From assembly GCA_024687745.1 (NCBI GenBank), contig JAILEM010000084.1, positions 1 through 64,000 on the forward strand: 64,000 bases of DNA. The letters run 5' to 3'. The notes below the pieces were generated by a model, which worked only from the letters and a program-made list of their open reading frames with translations, searched no databases and was not told the origin of the DNA. The DNA is from Lachnospiraceae bacterium (GTDB lineage Bacteria > Bacillota > Clostridia > Lachnospirales > Lachnospiraceae). A program made the translations under genes and the position numbers. Below are positions 18,674 through 26,157 of the stretch, piece by piece (the stretch's first letter is position 1; the number at the start of each line of letters is the position of its first letter).

Positions 18674-19540
18674 ATGGCAGGTATTATGGACAAATTCAGG
18701 CTTGACGGCAAGGTTGCCTGGATAACCGGTGCTTCTTACGGATTGGGGCTTGCATATGCCGCTGCATATGCCGAGGCAGGCGCAAAGATAGTCTTCAACG
18801 ATATCAATGAAGAGCTTGTTGAGCGCGGAAAGAACGAATACAAAAAGCTTGGGATAGATGTATACGGTGCTGTATGCGACGTCACAAAGGAGGATCAGGT
18901 AAATGCCTTTGTAAAGGATGTCAGGGAAAAGGTAGGTGCAATAGATATCCTTGTCAACAATGCAGGTATCATCAAGCGTATCCCCATGACAGAGATGACT
19001 GTTGATCAGTGGAACCAGGTAATAGATGTTGACCTTACAGGTCCCTTCATCTGCTCAAAGGCAGTATTACCCGATATGATAAAGAAGGGAGCGGGAAAGA
19101 TCATAAATGCCTGCTCAATGATGAGTGAGCTCGGAAGAGAAACAGTATCCGCTTATGCAGCCGCAAAGGGCGGACTTAAGATGCTCACAAAGAACATCTG
19201 CTCAGAATACGGTCAGTATAATATACAGTGTAATGCGATAGGACCAGGCTACATAGCAACACCCCAGACTGCTCCTCTTCGTGAAAAGAAAGCCGACGGC
19301 TCCATGCATCCCTTCGACCGCTTCATCCGTTCAAAGACACCGGCACAGCGTTGGGGAAAGACAGAAGACCTTCAGGGACTTGCTATCTTCCTTGCTTCAC
19401 CGGCTTCTGACTTTATCAACGGTCAGGTTGTTTATATCGACGGCGGTATCTTAGCCTACATCGGACAGGATCCCGGAAATCTTGACGAGAGCAAGTTCGC
19501 TGCAGAGGAAGAAGACGATTCCATCAAGGTAAATGACTGA
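18674..19540 (+). CDS. kduD: 2-dehydro-3-deoxy-D-gluconate 5-dehydrogenase (SDR)
   Basis: Reduces 2,5-diketo-3-deoxygluconate to KDG, completing the unsaturated-uronate route after KdgF and KduI. The 288-residue classical SDR has the TGASYGLG cofactor loop, NNAG, and the catalytic Ser...YAAAK segment. An acidic C-terminal extension (DESKFAAEEEDDSIK) follows the usual fold end. GGAGG lies 8 nt before the ATG. It faces away from the kduI operon across an AT-rich control region. Confidence 0.9.
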   Translation: MAGIMDKFRLDGKVAWITGASYGLGLAYAAAYAEAGAKIVFNDINEELVERGKNEYKKLGIDVYGAVCDVTKEDQVNAFVKDVREKVGAIDILVNNAGIIKRIPMTEMTVDQWNQVIDVDLTGPFICSKAVLPDMIKKGAGKIINACSMMSELGRETVSAYAAAKGGLKMLTKNICSEYGQYNIQCNAIGPGYIATPQTAPLREKKADGSMHPFDRFIRSKTPAQRWGKTEDLQGLAIFLASPASDFINGQVVYIDGGILAYIGQDPGNLDESKFAAEEEDDSIKVND

Positions 19541-19622
19541 TCAGTAAGGAAAACTATCCGATCAGGATACAGGACTGATCTGTAAAAAAAGATCCGAACA
19601 GGAATATATTACTCAGTCGGAA

Positions 19623-19659
19623 AAAGGGCCCGGTTTACATAATGTAGACCCGGCCCTTT
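19623..19659. terminator. Long stem-loop downstream of kduD, carrying a GTTTACATAA motif
   Basis: AAAGGGCCCGGTTTACAT pairs almost fully with ATGTAGACCCGGCCCTTT. On the plus strand only TTTG follows; the minus strand ends in TTTTT. It probably ends kduD transcription, but the arm contains the dispersed GTTTACATAA motif and ACTCAGTCGGA lies just before it, so it may be part of a repeat element. Confidence 0.6.
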
Positions 19660-19697
19660 GCTGTGGTTTTAGTTTACATAACTCATTCGACCCTTTA

Positions 19698-19726
19698 TTG
19701 CAAATCTTGTCCATATATTGTAATAT
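19698..19726 (+). promoter_or_regulatory. Promoter of the AraC-type regulator
   Basis: TTGCAA and TAATAT are separated by 17 bp. The ATG of the regulator begins 7 nt after the -10, so transcription may start at or next to the start codon. Confidence 0.5.
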
Positions 19727-19732
19727 CTAAGT

Positions 19733-20608
19733 ATGAAAAATGACCTTATAACATATTACGATGACAGACAATATATGCAGTCTAAGAACTATGAGCTTTA
19801 TTATTACTGCGATACAAAGCCTCATAACAGGACTCTCATACATACTCATCCCTATTATGAATTCTATTTTTTTCTTGAAGGGCATGCGGAGATGATAGTC
19901 GAACAGACTCATTACATTCTTTCCTACGGAGATATCATCGTCGTTCCACCCGGGACCCCTCACGGTGTAAAGGTAAATGATTTCGATATCCCCTACAGAC
20001 GTTTCGATCTCTGGATAACTCCGGATTCCTATAAGGGACTTAGCGATATGTCCTCCGATTATTATTATGTTATCGAGAGAGCCCTTAAATACAGCAAAAA
20101 CAGGATACATACGGACCGGATCAACTACAATTCAATATTGTCAAAGCTCTTTTCCGTAGTTGAGGAACAGAAGGGGAACCGTTTCGGAAAGGATACAAGA
20201 CTTTTTTTAAACATCTGTGATCTTCTGCACACCATAAACAGGATCTCCCATGAGCAGACAGAGGACATCCCCGTATCAAGGGACGCACTCTATCAGAATA
20301 TCTGCACATATATAGAACAGCATATAGATGAGGACTTATCTCTTGATAATATAGCAAAGCACTTTTTCCTCAGTAAGTTCTATATATCCCATGTATTCAA
20401 GGATAATATCGGTATATCGATACACCAGTATATAAAGAAAAAAAGGCTCAGTCTCTGTCACGATGCCATAATAGGGAGCCGTTCCATAAGCGATACCTAC
20501 CAGAACTACGGCTTCGATGATTATTCAAGCTTCTACAGGGCCTTCAAAAAAGAATATGCCATCTCACCTAGCGAGTTCTTAAAAAGATCGGTAAGAGCTC
20601 CGGAGTGA
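19733..20608 (+). CDS. AraC-family transcriptional regulator
   Basis: The 291-residue protein has an N-terminal cupin-like sensor (HTHPYYEFYFFLEGHAEM, then GDIIVVPPGTPHGV) and a C-terminal double helix-turn-helix (about 185-285: EDLSLDNIAKHFFLSKFYISHVFK and NYGFDDYSSFYRAFKKEYAISPSEF). Position next to kduD suggests sugar-responsive activation of uronate genes. No clear Shine-Dalgarno precedes the ATG at 19733, and no better downstream start was found. Confidence 0.85.
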   Translation: MKNDLITYYDDRQYMQSKNYELYYYCDTKPHNRTLIHTHPYYEFYFFLEGHAEMIVEQTHYILSYGDIIVVPPGTPHGVKVNDFDIPYRRFDLWITPDSYKGLSDMSSDYYYVIERALKYSKNRIHTDRINYNSILSKLFSVVEEQKGNRFGKDTRLFLNICDLLHTINRISHEQTEDIPVSRDALYQNICTYIEQHIDEDLSLDNIAKHFFLSKFYISHVFKDNIGISIHQYIKKKRLSLCHDAIIGSRSISDTYQNYGFDDYSSFYRAFKKEYAISPSEFLKRSVRAPE

Positions 20609-20664
20609 CCATAAAAAACACTTTTTTCCTTTTAAAATAACTATTGTTTTCTTAAAATCAAAAT

Positions 20665-20700
20665 AAGCTCCGAAGCTGTTATCTTTAAGCTACGGAGCTT
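20665..20700 (-). terminator. Terminator downstream of tRNA-Thr
   Basis: AAGCTCCGTAGCT and AGCTTCGGAGCTT form a 13-bp stem with one mismatch, followed on the minus strand by ATTTTGATTTT. It also separates the converging AraC gene. Confidence 0.7.
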
Positions 20701-20705
20701 ATAAA

Positions 20706-20778
20706 TGCTGATGACCAGAATCGAACTGGTGACCCCCGCACTACCAATGCGGTGCACTACCGACTGTGCTACATCAGC
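20706..20778 (-). tRNA. tRNA-Thr (anticodon GGT)
   Basis: A full cloverleaf: acceptor GCTGATG with CATCAGC, discriminator A, anticodon stem CCGCA/TGCGG around TTGGTAG giving anticodon GGT, and T-loop TTCGATT. CCA is not encoded. It lies 49 nt after sigH on the same strand, followed by a terminator. Confidence 0.95.
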
Positions 20779-20827
20779 TTATAAGGTGTTCAAACGACCG
20801 TAAGTATAGCATATATTTTTTTGTTTT

Positions 20828-21460
20828 TCAAGCCTCATCGCTCATCATCTTATCAAGAATATGTCTTATCTTTTCCCTCATCCTTCTGGTGGCGTTATCG
20901 ACAGTCTTTTTATCCTTTCCCAAAGCTTCTGCTATCTGTGTATACTTCATCCCCTTAAGATGCATTTCATATACATCCCTTTCAAGGCGGCTCAGATTCG
21001 ACCTTATGACCTCATCCAGCTCCTTCATGTTGTCATTAAAGATGACCGTATCCTCCAAACTGTTCATCTGACGGATATTCTCTATATTGTCAAGCTCTCC
21101 TTCCCCGGATTCCAAGATCTGTTCATCTAAGGAGATAGCTGTATTAAGCACTGTATTCTTTTTGGCGCCGTACCTTCGTATGGCATCCACGATCTGGTTT
21201 TTTATACATCTGGAGGCATGTGTCACAAATTTAACGCCCTTTGCGGACTCATAAGTCTTTATGGCAAAAACAAGCCCTATCATGCCCTCCTGGAGGATGT
21301 CATCCGAATCCCCCCCAAGTACAAAAAAATTATTGGTCGCTATTATCTTTCGTACCGTCACCTTATGGCGTTCAAGCAGGATTCCGAGGACCTCGTTAAC
21401 ACCCTCTGAATATAAGCTGATAAGCTCTTCATCGGTTTTTACTGAATAATCATTTTGCAT
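20828..21460 (-). CDS. sigH: RNA polymerase sigma-70 family factor, SigH-like
   Basis: The 210-residue protein has region 2 (DSDDILQEGMIGLVFAIKTY...KFVTHASRCIKNQIVDAIR) and region 4 (LSRLERDVYEMHLKGMKYTQIAEALGKDKKTVDNATRRMREKI). Both composition and the order cysS-mrnC-rlmB-sigH match the Bacillus/Clostridium locus, where SigH drives early stationary-phase genes. Its start overlaps rlmB by 11 nt, so translation is coupled. Whether this organism sporulates cannot be told from the window. Confidence 0.9.
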   Translation of the reverse strand: MQNDYSVKTDEELISLYSEGVNEVLGILLERHKVTVRKIIATNNFFVLGGDSDDILQEGMIGLVFAIKTYESAKGVKFVTHASRCIKNQIVDAIRRYGAKKNTVLNTAISLDEQILESGEGELDNIENIRQMNSLEDTVIFNDNMKELDEVIRSNLSRLERDVYEMHLKGMKYTQIAEALGKDKKTVDNATRRMREKIRHILDKMMSDEA

Positions 21461-22187
21461 ATGATCTCTGCCTTACTATTTCATATGACATAACTGCTGC
21501 GGCAACCGAAGCATTAAGGGAATTGATCTCACCCTTCATGGGTATGGAACAGACAAGATCGCATTTACTCTTAACAAGTCTTCCAACTCCCTCTCCCTCA
21601 GAGCCTATAACAAGGCCTATGGGACCTGTAAGATCGGTATCATACATGATATCTCCGTCCATGTCCGCACACACAAACCAGAGACCCCTGTCCTTAAGCT
21701 CCTCAATGGTCTTTGAAAGATTGGTGACTTTAACTACGGGAACATAATTAAGAGCGCCTGCAGAAGCCCTTGCGACAGCAGCCGTAAGACCTACCGCCCT
21801 GTTCTTTGGAATTATCACACCGTGTGCGCCGCATATATTGGCAGTCCTTATTATAGCGCCTAAATTATGGGGATCCATGATATTATCAAGTAAGAGGATG
21901 AAGGGATCCTCTCCCTTATCCATGGCTTTTTTGAAAATATCTTCCATATCCGCATATTCGTAAGCTGCAGCGATGGCTATGACTCCCTGATGATGGCCCG
22001 TTTCGCTCATACTGTCGAGACGGTCCTTATCCACATATTTTATTATGCAGTCGGTTTTTCTTGCTTCTCTTTTGATGGTAAGGATAGGTCCGTCCTGACA
22101 GCCGTCTAAGATAAAAAGCTTATCTATGGGCTTTCCCGCCCTGAATGCTTCTATGACGGAATTTCTTCCTTCGATGGTATATTCCAT
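21450..22187 (-). CDS. rlmB: 23S rRNA 2'-O-ribose methyltransferase (RlmB/TrmH family, SpoU)
   Basis: Methylates a 23S rRNA guanosine using SAM. The SpoU fold is shown by LLDNIMDPHNLGAIIRTANICGAHGVIIPK, GLVIGSEGEGVGRLV and the knotted-domain end IPMKGEINSLNASVAAAVMSYE. The track ORF starts at 22328, but its first 47 residues come from a palindromic repeat region; I chose the ATG at 22187 (MEYTIEGRN), which begins the usual substrate-binding domain. The upstream GGCAGAG is a weak ribosome site. Confidence 0.9.
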   Translation of the reverse strand: MEYTIEGRNSVIEAFRAGKPIDKLFILDGCQDGPILTIKREARKTDCIIKYVDKDRLDSMSETGHHQGVIAIAAAYEYADMEDIFKKAMDKGEDPFILLLDNIMDPHNLGAIIRTANICGAHGVIIPKNRAVGLTAAVARASAGALNYVPVVKVTNLSKTIEELKDRGLWFVCADMDGDIMYDTDLTGPIGLVIGSEGEGVGRLVKSKCDLVCSIPMKGEINSLNASVAAAVMSYEIVRQRSYAK

Positions 22188-22216
22188 GATCACTCTGCCT
22201 TTTATGTTTTTCGTTT

Positions 22217-22230
22217 GAGTTATGTAAACT
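22217..22230. repeat. Copy of the 14-bp dispersed motif (GAGTTATGTAAACT)
   Basis: Identical, in reverse orientation, to AGTTTACATAACTC at 19671-19684, 48291-48304 and 49542-49555. Here it lies upstream of rlmB. Confidence 0.7.
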
Positions 22231-22253
22231 ACTTTCCTTCTCCTCTGTATCAA

Positions 22254-22440
22254 GACTCGCTCGCGAGTCCCCGGCGCCGGATTCGGGTCTGCTTTGCAGA
22301 CATATTTCCTATCCGAATCCGTGCGCATCCTCGCGGAGCATTTTAACTCAGTCGGAGCTTGTACACCGAATGAGTATAGTTTGTCATAGCCTCAACCTTC
22401 ACGGAAACTTAGAGGTGGGAGATTTCTCCGACTGAGTTAA
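22254..22440. repeat. Structured palindromic segment between rlmB and mrnC
   Basis: Several perfect inverted repeats in series: GACTCGC/GCGAGTC (22254-22269), CCGGCGCCGG (22271-22280), GATTCGG/CCGAATC (22280-22319) enclosing GTCTGC/GCAGAC, and a 15-bp pair TTAACTCAGTCGGAG (22343-22357) with CTCCGACTGAGTTAA (22426-22440). The right arm is within the 3-prime end of mrnC. It resembles a REP/MITE-type element; no transposase is present. Confidence 0.65.
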
Positions 22441-22872
22441 GGCATCTATACCGGCTTTGATAAGCTCAGTAAGCCTCTCTGTTCTTCCGCACAGATAAAG
22501 ATAACCCGTCAGTGCCTCAAGTCCTGTTGCCTTACAGTAGACAGCATAGGTCACGTTTTTGGCCTTGGTATAAGGCTTTGCATTCTTTCCCCTTCTGTAG
22601 ATGCTCTTCTCCTCATCGGAGAGAGATTCAAATATCTCATCGAGCATCCTTGCCTGTGAAGCCGCCTTTACTATGGAGCTTGCCCTTCTGTGAAGGACAT
22701 TGACGGGACAGTTTCCTTTTAAAACTATCATCGTCTTGACCACCGCATCAAATACACTGTCGCCGATAAAAGCAAGTGTGAGCGGTGAATACTGTCCGGG
22801 CGCACCTCCCTTAAGTTCAAACTGATCTTTTACCTCTTCAAGTATATCTTTACCTTCTATGCCCTGTGCCAC
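22399..22872 (-). CDS. mrnC: Mini-ribonuclease III
   Basis: Double-strand-specific RNase that matures 23S rRNA; it has the RNase III catalytic fold but no dsRNA-binding domain. LTLAFIGDSVFDAVVKTM supplies catalytic acidic residues, and RRGKNAKPYTKAKNVTYAVYCKATGLEALTGYLYL is typical of the family. The start is a GTG at 22872 overlapping the end of cysS by 16 nt. The 157-residue length slightly exceeds B. subtilis MrnC; the last residues (LTQSEKSPTSKFP) are encoded by one arm of a repeat, so the tail is probably recently acquired. Confidence 0.9.
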   Translation of the reverse strand: MAQGIEGKDILEEVKDQFELKGGAPGQYSPLTLAFIGDSVFDAVVKTMIVLKGNCPVNVLHRRASSIVKAASQARMLDEIFESLSDEEKSIYRRGKNAKPYTKAKNVTYAVYCKATGLEALTGYLYLCGRTERLTELIKAGIDALTQSEKSPTSKFP

Positions 22873-24266
22873 TTTACACCCTCTCGGGTATCCTCAAGAA
22901 CTATACCCTTATTTAACAGTTCGTCCCTGATCTCATCGGAGCGTTTATAATCCTTTGCCTTCCTTGCTGCGGTTCTCTCTTCGATAAGCTTCTCGATATC
23001 GGCATCAAGAAGCTCTTCCTTTTTATCGACTATAAGTCCCAAAATGTCGCAAAGTCCTGACAGCTCGGTAAGAAGTCCTTTTAAATAACTCTTGCTATTA
23101 TTAACATCCGAATTCAAATTGATGTGTTTTACTAAATTAAATATAGCTGTGATCGCATCAGCCGTATTAAAATCATCATCCATTGCGGCATCAAATTCTT
23201 CCTTAAAATCCGCCGTTTTATTAAGAAGCACCTGTTCTTCTTCCGTTATATCCTCTCTCTTGCTGTTATTTATAAGATATTTCAGATTATCTGCGGCATT
23301 TACTATCCTCTCAAGGGAATTCTTCGCTGCTTCCATGAGCTCTGCACTGAAATTAAGAGGCATCCTGTAATGGGCAGAAAGCATGAAAAATCTCAGTACC
23401 TGCAGATCGTATTTTTCGGATATATCCCTTACCGTAAAGAAATTTCCGAGGGACTTGCTCATCTTCTTATTATCTATGTTTAAGAAGGCATTATGCAGCC
23501 AGTATTTTGCAAACATTTTTCCGTTGCAGGCCTCGCTTTGCGCTATCTCATTCTCATGATGGGGAAAGACAAGATCCTCTCCTCCGGCATGGATATCTAT
23601 TGATTCCCCCAGATACTTCTTACTCATGACCGAACACTCGATATGCCATCCCGGTCTTCCCTCACACCATGGAGATTCCCAGTAGGGTTCCCCCTCCTTC
23701 TTTGGCTTCCAGAGAACAAAATCAAGCGGATCCTCCTTCTGATCCTCTCCCGTAACCTTTAAGGATCTGTTACCTGCTCTAAGATCATCGAGATTCTTAT
23801 GGGAAAGCTTTCCGTATTCATCAAATCTCCTGGTTCTGAAATAAACTGTACCATCCTTTGCGGCATAGGCAAAGTCCTTATCGATAAGGGTCTGTATCAT
23901 CTCGATCATACCGTCTATCTCTTCTGTTGCCTTGGGATGGATGGTGGCAGGTCTTACATTCATCCCTTCCATATCCTTCTTACATTCCTTTATATAACGC
24001 TCGGATATGACCGAAGCATCCACGCCCTCCTCAATGGCGGCCTTGATTATCTTATCATCAACATCCGTAAAATTTGAGACATAATTGACTTCATATCCCT
24101 TATGCTCCATATATCTGCGTACAGTATCAAAAATGATCATAGGCCTTGCATTTCCGATATGGATGAGATTGTAGACCGTCGGTCCGCATACATACATGCT
24201 TACCTTTCCCTCTTCTATGGGGACAAATTCTTCCTTTTTTCCTGATAATGTGTTATAAACCTTCAT
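22857..24266 (-). CDS. cysS: Cysteinyl-tRNA synthetase
   Basis: The 469-residue class I synthetase charges tRNA-Cys. It has the HIGH-type motif HIGNARP near residue 37, zinc-site Cys and His in the first half (CGPTVYN; WHIECSVMS; HHENE), and KMSKS in NKKMSKSLGNF. Length is normal. It is 25 nt after ispF and overlaps mrnC, as in many Firmicutes. Confidence 0.96.
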   Translation of the reverse strand: MKVYNTLSGKKEEFVPIEEGKVSMYVCGPTVYNLIHIGNARPMIIFDTVRRYMEHKGYEVNYVSNFTDVDDKIIKAAIEEGVDASVISERYIKECKKDMEGMNVRPATIHPKATEEIDGMIEMIQTLIDKDFAYAAKDGTVYFRTRRFDEYGKLSHKNLDDLRAGNRSLKVTGEDQKEDPLDFVLWKPKKEGEPYWESPWCEGRPGWHIECSVMSKKYLGESIDIHAGGEDLVFPHHENEIAQSEACNGKMFAKYWLHNAFLNIDNKKMSKSLGNFFTVRDISEKYDLQVLRFFMLSAHYRMPLNFSAELMEAAKNSLERIVNAADNLKYLINNSKREDITEEEQVLLNKTADFKEEFDAAMDDDFNTADAITAIFNLVKHINLNSDVNNSKSYLKGLLTELSGLCDILGLIVDKKEELLDADIEKLIEERTAARKAKDYKRSDEIRDELLNKGIVLEDTREGVKWHRA

Positions 24267-24291
24267 TCTTAGCTCCCTTTTTGTTTCTTAC

Positions 24292-24846
24292 TCACATATT
24301 CTGCTTAACCGGACAGCCGCTGCATTCCTCACAGCTGCCTCCGTAGACTATATTACTTCCCTCGATAAGATCAACAGGCTCCTGCAAAAGGCATATGGCC
24401 TGAGAGGATATTCCCTCACCGTTTCCGGTAAAACCAAGTCCCTCCTCTGTTGTTGCCTTCACATTGACTCTGGATACCTCTATATTTAAGGCGTTTGCGA
24501 TATTCTCCCTCATCTTATCTATAAACGGGCGCATCTTCGGCCTCTGGGCGATTATCGTCGCATCGATATTTCCTATTATATATCTGTTCTCAAGAAGCAT
24601 CTCTCCCACGTGCTCTAAAAGAACGATACTGGATATACCCCTGTATTTTTCGTCAGTATCCGGAAAATGCTTCCCGATATCCCCTAAGGAGGCCGCTCCA
24701 AGCAGTGCATCCGATATCGCATGCAAAAGAACATCCGCATCGGAATGTCCCAAAAGCCCCTTTTCATACGGTATGTTAACACCACCTATGATAAGCTCTC
24801 TTCCTTCGACAAGGCGGTGAACATCATAGCCCATTCCAATCCTCAT
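24292..24846 (-). CDS. ispF: 2-C-methyl-D-erythritol 2,4-cyclodiphosphate synthase with Cys-rich tail
   Basis: Fifth step of the MEP isoprenoid pathway. The zinc-binding MGYDVHRLV and [19 protein letters not shown] and the C-terminal [17 protein letters not shown] are canonical. The family is usually near 160 residues; this protein has about 28 more, ending [13 protein letters not shown], whose three clustered Cys could bind metal. I chose the ATG at 24846, 9 nt after AAAGG, because the ATG at 24855 abuts that site. First gene of the cysS operon. Confidence 0.93.
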   Translation of the reverse strand: MRIGMGYDVHRLVEGRELIIGGVNIPYEKGLLGHSDADVLLHAISDALLGAASLGDIGKHFPDTDEKYRGISSIVLLEHVGEMLLENRYIIGNIDATIIAQRPKMRPFIDKMRENIANALNIEVSRVNVKATTEEGLGFTGNGEGISSQAICLLQEPVDLIEGSNIVYGGSCEECSGCPVKQNM

Positions 24847-24912
24847 ACCGGTCATCCTTTCATATTATGTAAACCAGATTAATAATTTCGCCTCCAAAAC
24901 CCGGATATGTCA

Positions 24913-25020
24913 GCTAAATCCCAAACTAAAACCCAAACTAAATCTAAAAATCAGACTCAAACTAAAACTAATACTAATACTAATACTAATACTAATACCA
25001 ATACTAATACTAATACTAAA
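24913..25020. repeat. Hexanucleotide microsatellite (ACTAAT)n upstream of ispF
   Basis: From 24961 to 25020 there are ten consecutive hexamers: seven ACTAAT, one ACCAAT and two flanking ACTAAA. A more degenerate version (CCAAACTAAAACCC...) extends back to about 24913. It lies between the ispF start and the tRNA-Met promoter, in no supported gene. Confidence 0.9.
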
Positions 25021-25096
25021 CATTACCCTTCTGAGGGTTTGGAGACTTCAATAAGTTATGATATACTACAACATCGGTTATGACAAGAAAAACATC

Positions 25097-25125
25097 TTGA
25101 CAAAACCATTGTATGTAAGTAAAAT
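25097..25125 (+). promoter_or_regulatory. Promoter of tRNA-Met
   Basis: Consensus TTGACA (25097-25102), a 17-bp spacer and TAAAAT (25120-25125), about 12 nt before the tRNA. Confidence 0.8.
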
Positions 25126-25137
25126 AATTATTGCTGT

Positions 25138-25211
25138 GGCGAGATGGCTCAACTGGCTAGAGCGTCCGGTTCATACCCGGGAGGTTGAGAGTTCAAGTCT
25201 CTCTCTCGCTA
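25138..25211 (+). tRNA. tRNA-Met (elongator type, anticodon CAT)
   Basis: The cloverleaf has acceptor GGCGAGA with TCTCGCT (G1-U72 as in Firmicute elongator tRNA-Met), anticodon loop TTCATAC, T-arm GAGAG TTCAAGT CTCTC and discriminator A. The paired G1 argues against initiator tRNA. CAT could also read as tRNA-Ile2, but the match to elongator Met is better. CCA is not encoded. Confidence 0.93.
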
Positions 25212-25213
25212 CT

Positions 25214-25257
25214 ACCCTCAAGACCTTGATATTACAGGCTTGAGGGTCTTTTTTTAT
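25214..25257 (+). terminator. Terminator of tRNA-Met
   Basis: ACCCTCAAG pairs with CTTGAGGGT and is followed by CTTTTTTT. Confidence 0.9.
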
Positions 25258-25296
25258 CTGAGTATCAATCCTTCGCTTTACAACAGATCACGTAAC

Positions 25297-26157
25297 TCAC
25301 CTCGGAGCCATAAAATACGGTGCGAATACATCATTATAAAACCTGCTGCCGTCATGATAGGTATAGATTATGGCACAGACACAGAAGAGTAAGCTTGCAC
25401 AGATCATCAGAATATCCTCTTTAAGAAGCTTCCTTTCAGAATACCAGGTCCTTTTTTTATGCTTTCCAAAGCCCCTTAGCTCCATGGCATTGGATATCGT
25501 TTCTATCCTGTCCATGCTCGAAAAAACAAGAGGAAAGATTATCCCCGTTGTCTCCTTTATCCGGTTTATAAGACTTGCCTTCTTACTCATCTCGATTCCC
25601 CTGGCCTGCCCGGAATTCTTTATATTCCTGAAGTTATCCTGGACGTCGGGAATATATCTTAAGGCAAGGGCTAAGGAATAACAGATATTGTAACTGACCC
25701 CTATCCTGTTAAGGGAAGCGGCAAGCTCACTCGGATCAGTCGTGACAAGGAATATAAATACCGCAGGTACAAAGGTAAAATACTTAAGTATTATGTTAAA
25801 TTCATAAAAAAGCTGCTCAACCGTCAGGTAATAGGATCCAAACAGATGGCAGATCACAGTCTTCTGTCCGTAAATATCACAGCCCTGATAGGGAGAAAAG
25901 AAAAATATCGCCAGGATATTTATGCTAAGAAACAGCAATATGAACTTAAAGACCGTTGCAACCTGACTCCATTTTGTCCTTGAGACGGCATACATGACAG
26001 TGCTTAAAACTATCATGATTATAAGCACTATGGTATCATAGGTCAGCATGCTCGTCACTGACCATGAAAGAAAGAACACAAGCTTTGTAAAGCCTGAGAG
26101 CCTGTGGATGGGACTGTCTTTTTTTTCATATGATAATAATCTTGAATGATCAGCCAT
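25297..26157 (-). CDS. ecfT: ECF transporter transmembrane subunit (EcfT/CbiQ family)
   Basis: The 286-residue membrane protein links the S-component to the ATPases in an energy-coupling factor importer. It has about five membrane segments and the two Arg-containing coupling motifs, QARGIEMSKK and MELRGFGKHKKR. I moved the start from 26211 to the ATG at 26157 (MADHSRLL), preceded by AGAGGTGATC; it overlaps the ATPase gene by 8 nt. Part of a three-gene S-A-T operon. Confidence 0.88.
   Translation of the reverse strand: MADHSRLLSYEKKDSPIHRLSGFTKLVFFLSWSVTSMLTYDTIVLIIMIVLSTVMYAVSRTKWSQVATVFKFILLFLSINILAIFFFSPYQGCDIYGQKTVICHLFGSYYLTVEQLFYEFNIILKYFTFVPAVFIFLVTTDPSELAASLNRIGVSYNICYSLALALRYIPDVQDNFRNIKNSGQARGIEMSKKASLINRIKETTGIIFPLVFSSMDRIETISNAMELRGFGKHKKRTWYSERKLLKEDILMICASLLFCVCAIIYTYHDGSRFYNDVFAPYFMAPR

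Noticed and set aside
22188-22328. N-terminal extension of RlmB in the ORF track (47 residues)
   Set aside because: It is coded by palindromic repeat DNA, unlike the family, and a start at MEYTIEG fits better.
25058-25243. 61-residue plus-strand ORF over the tRNA-Met
   Set aside because: It reads through the tRNA and its terminator; a shadow ORF.
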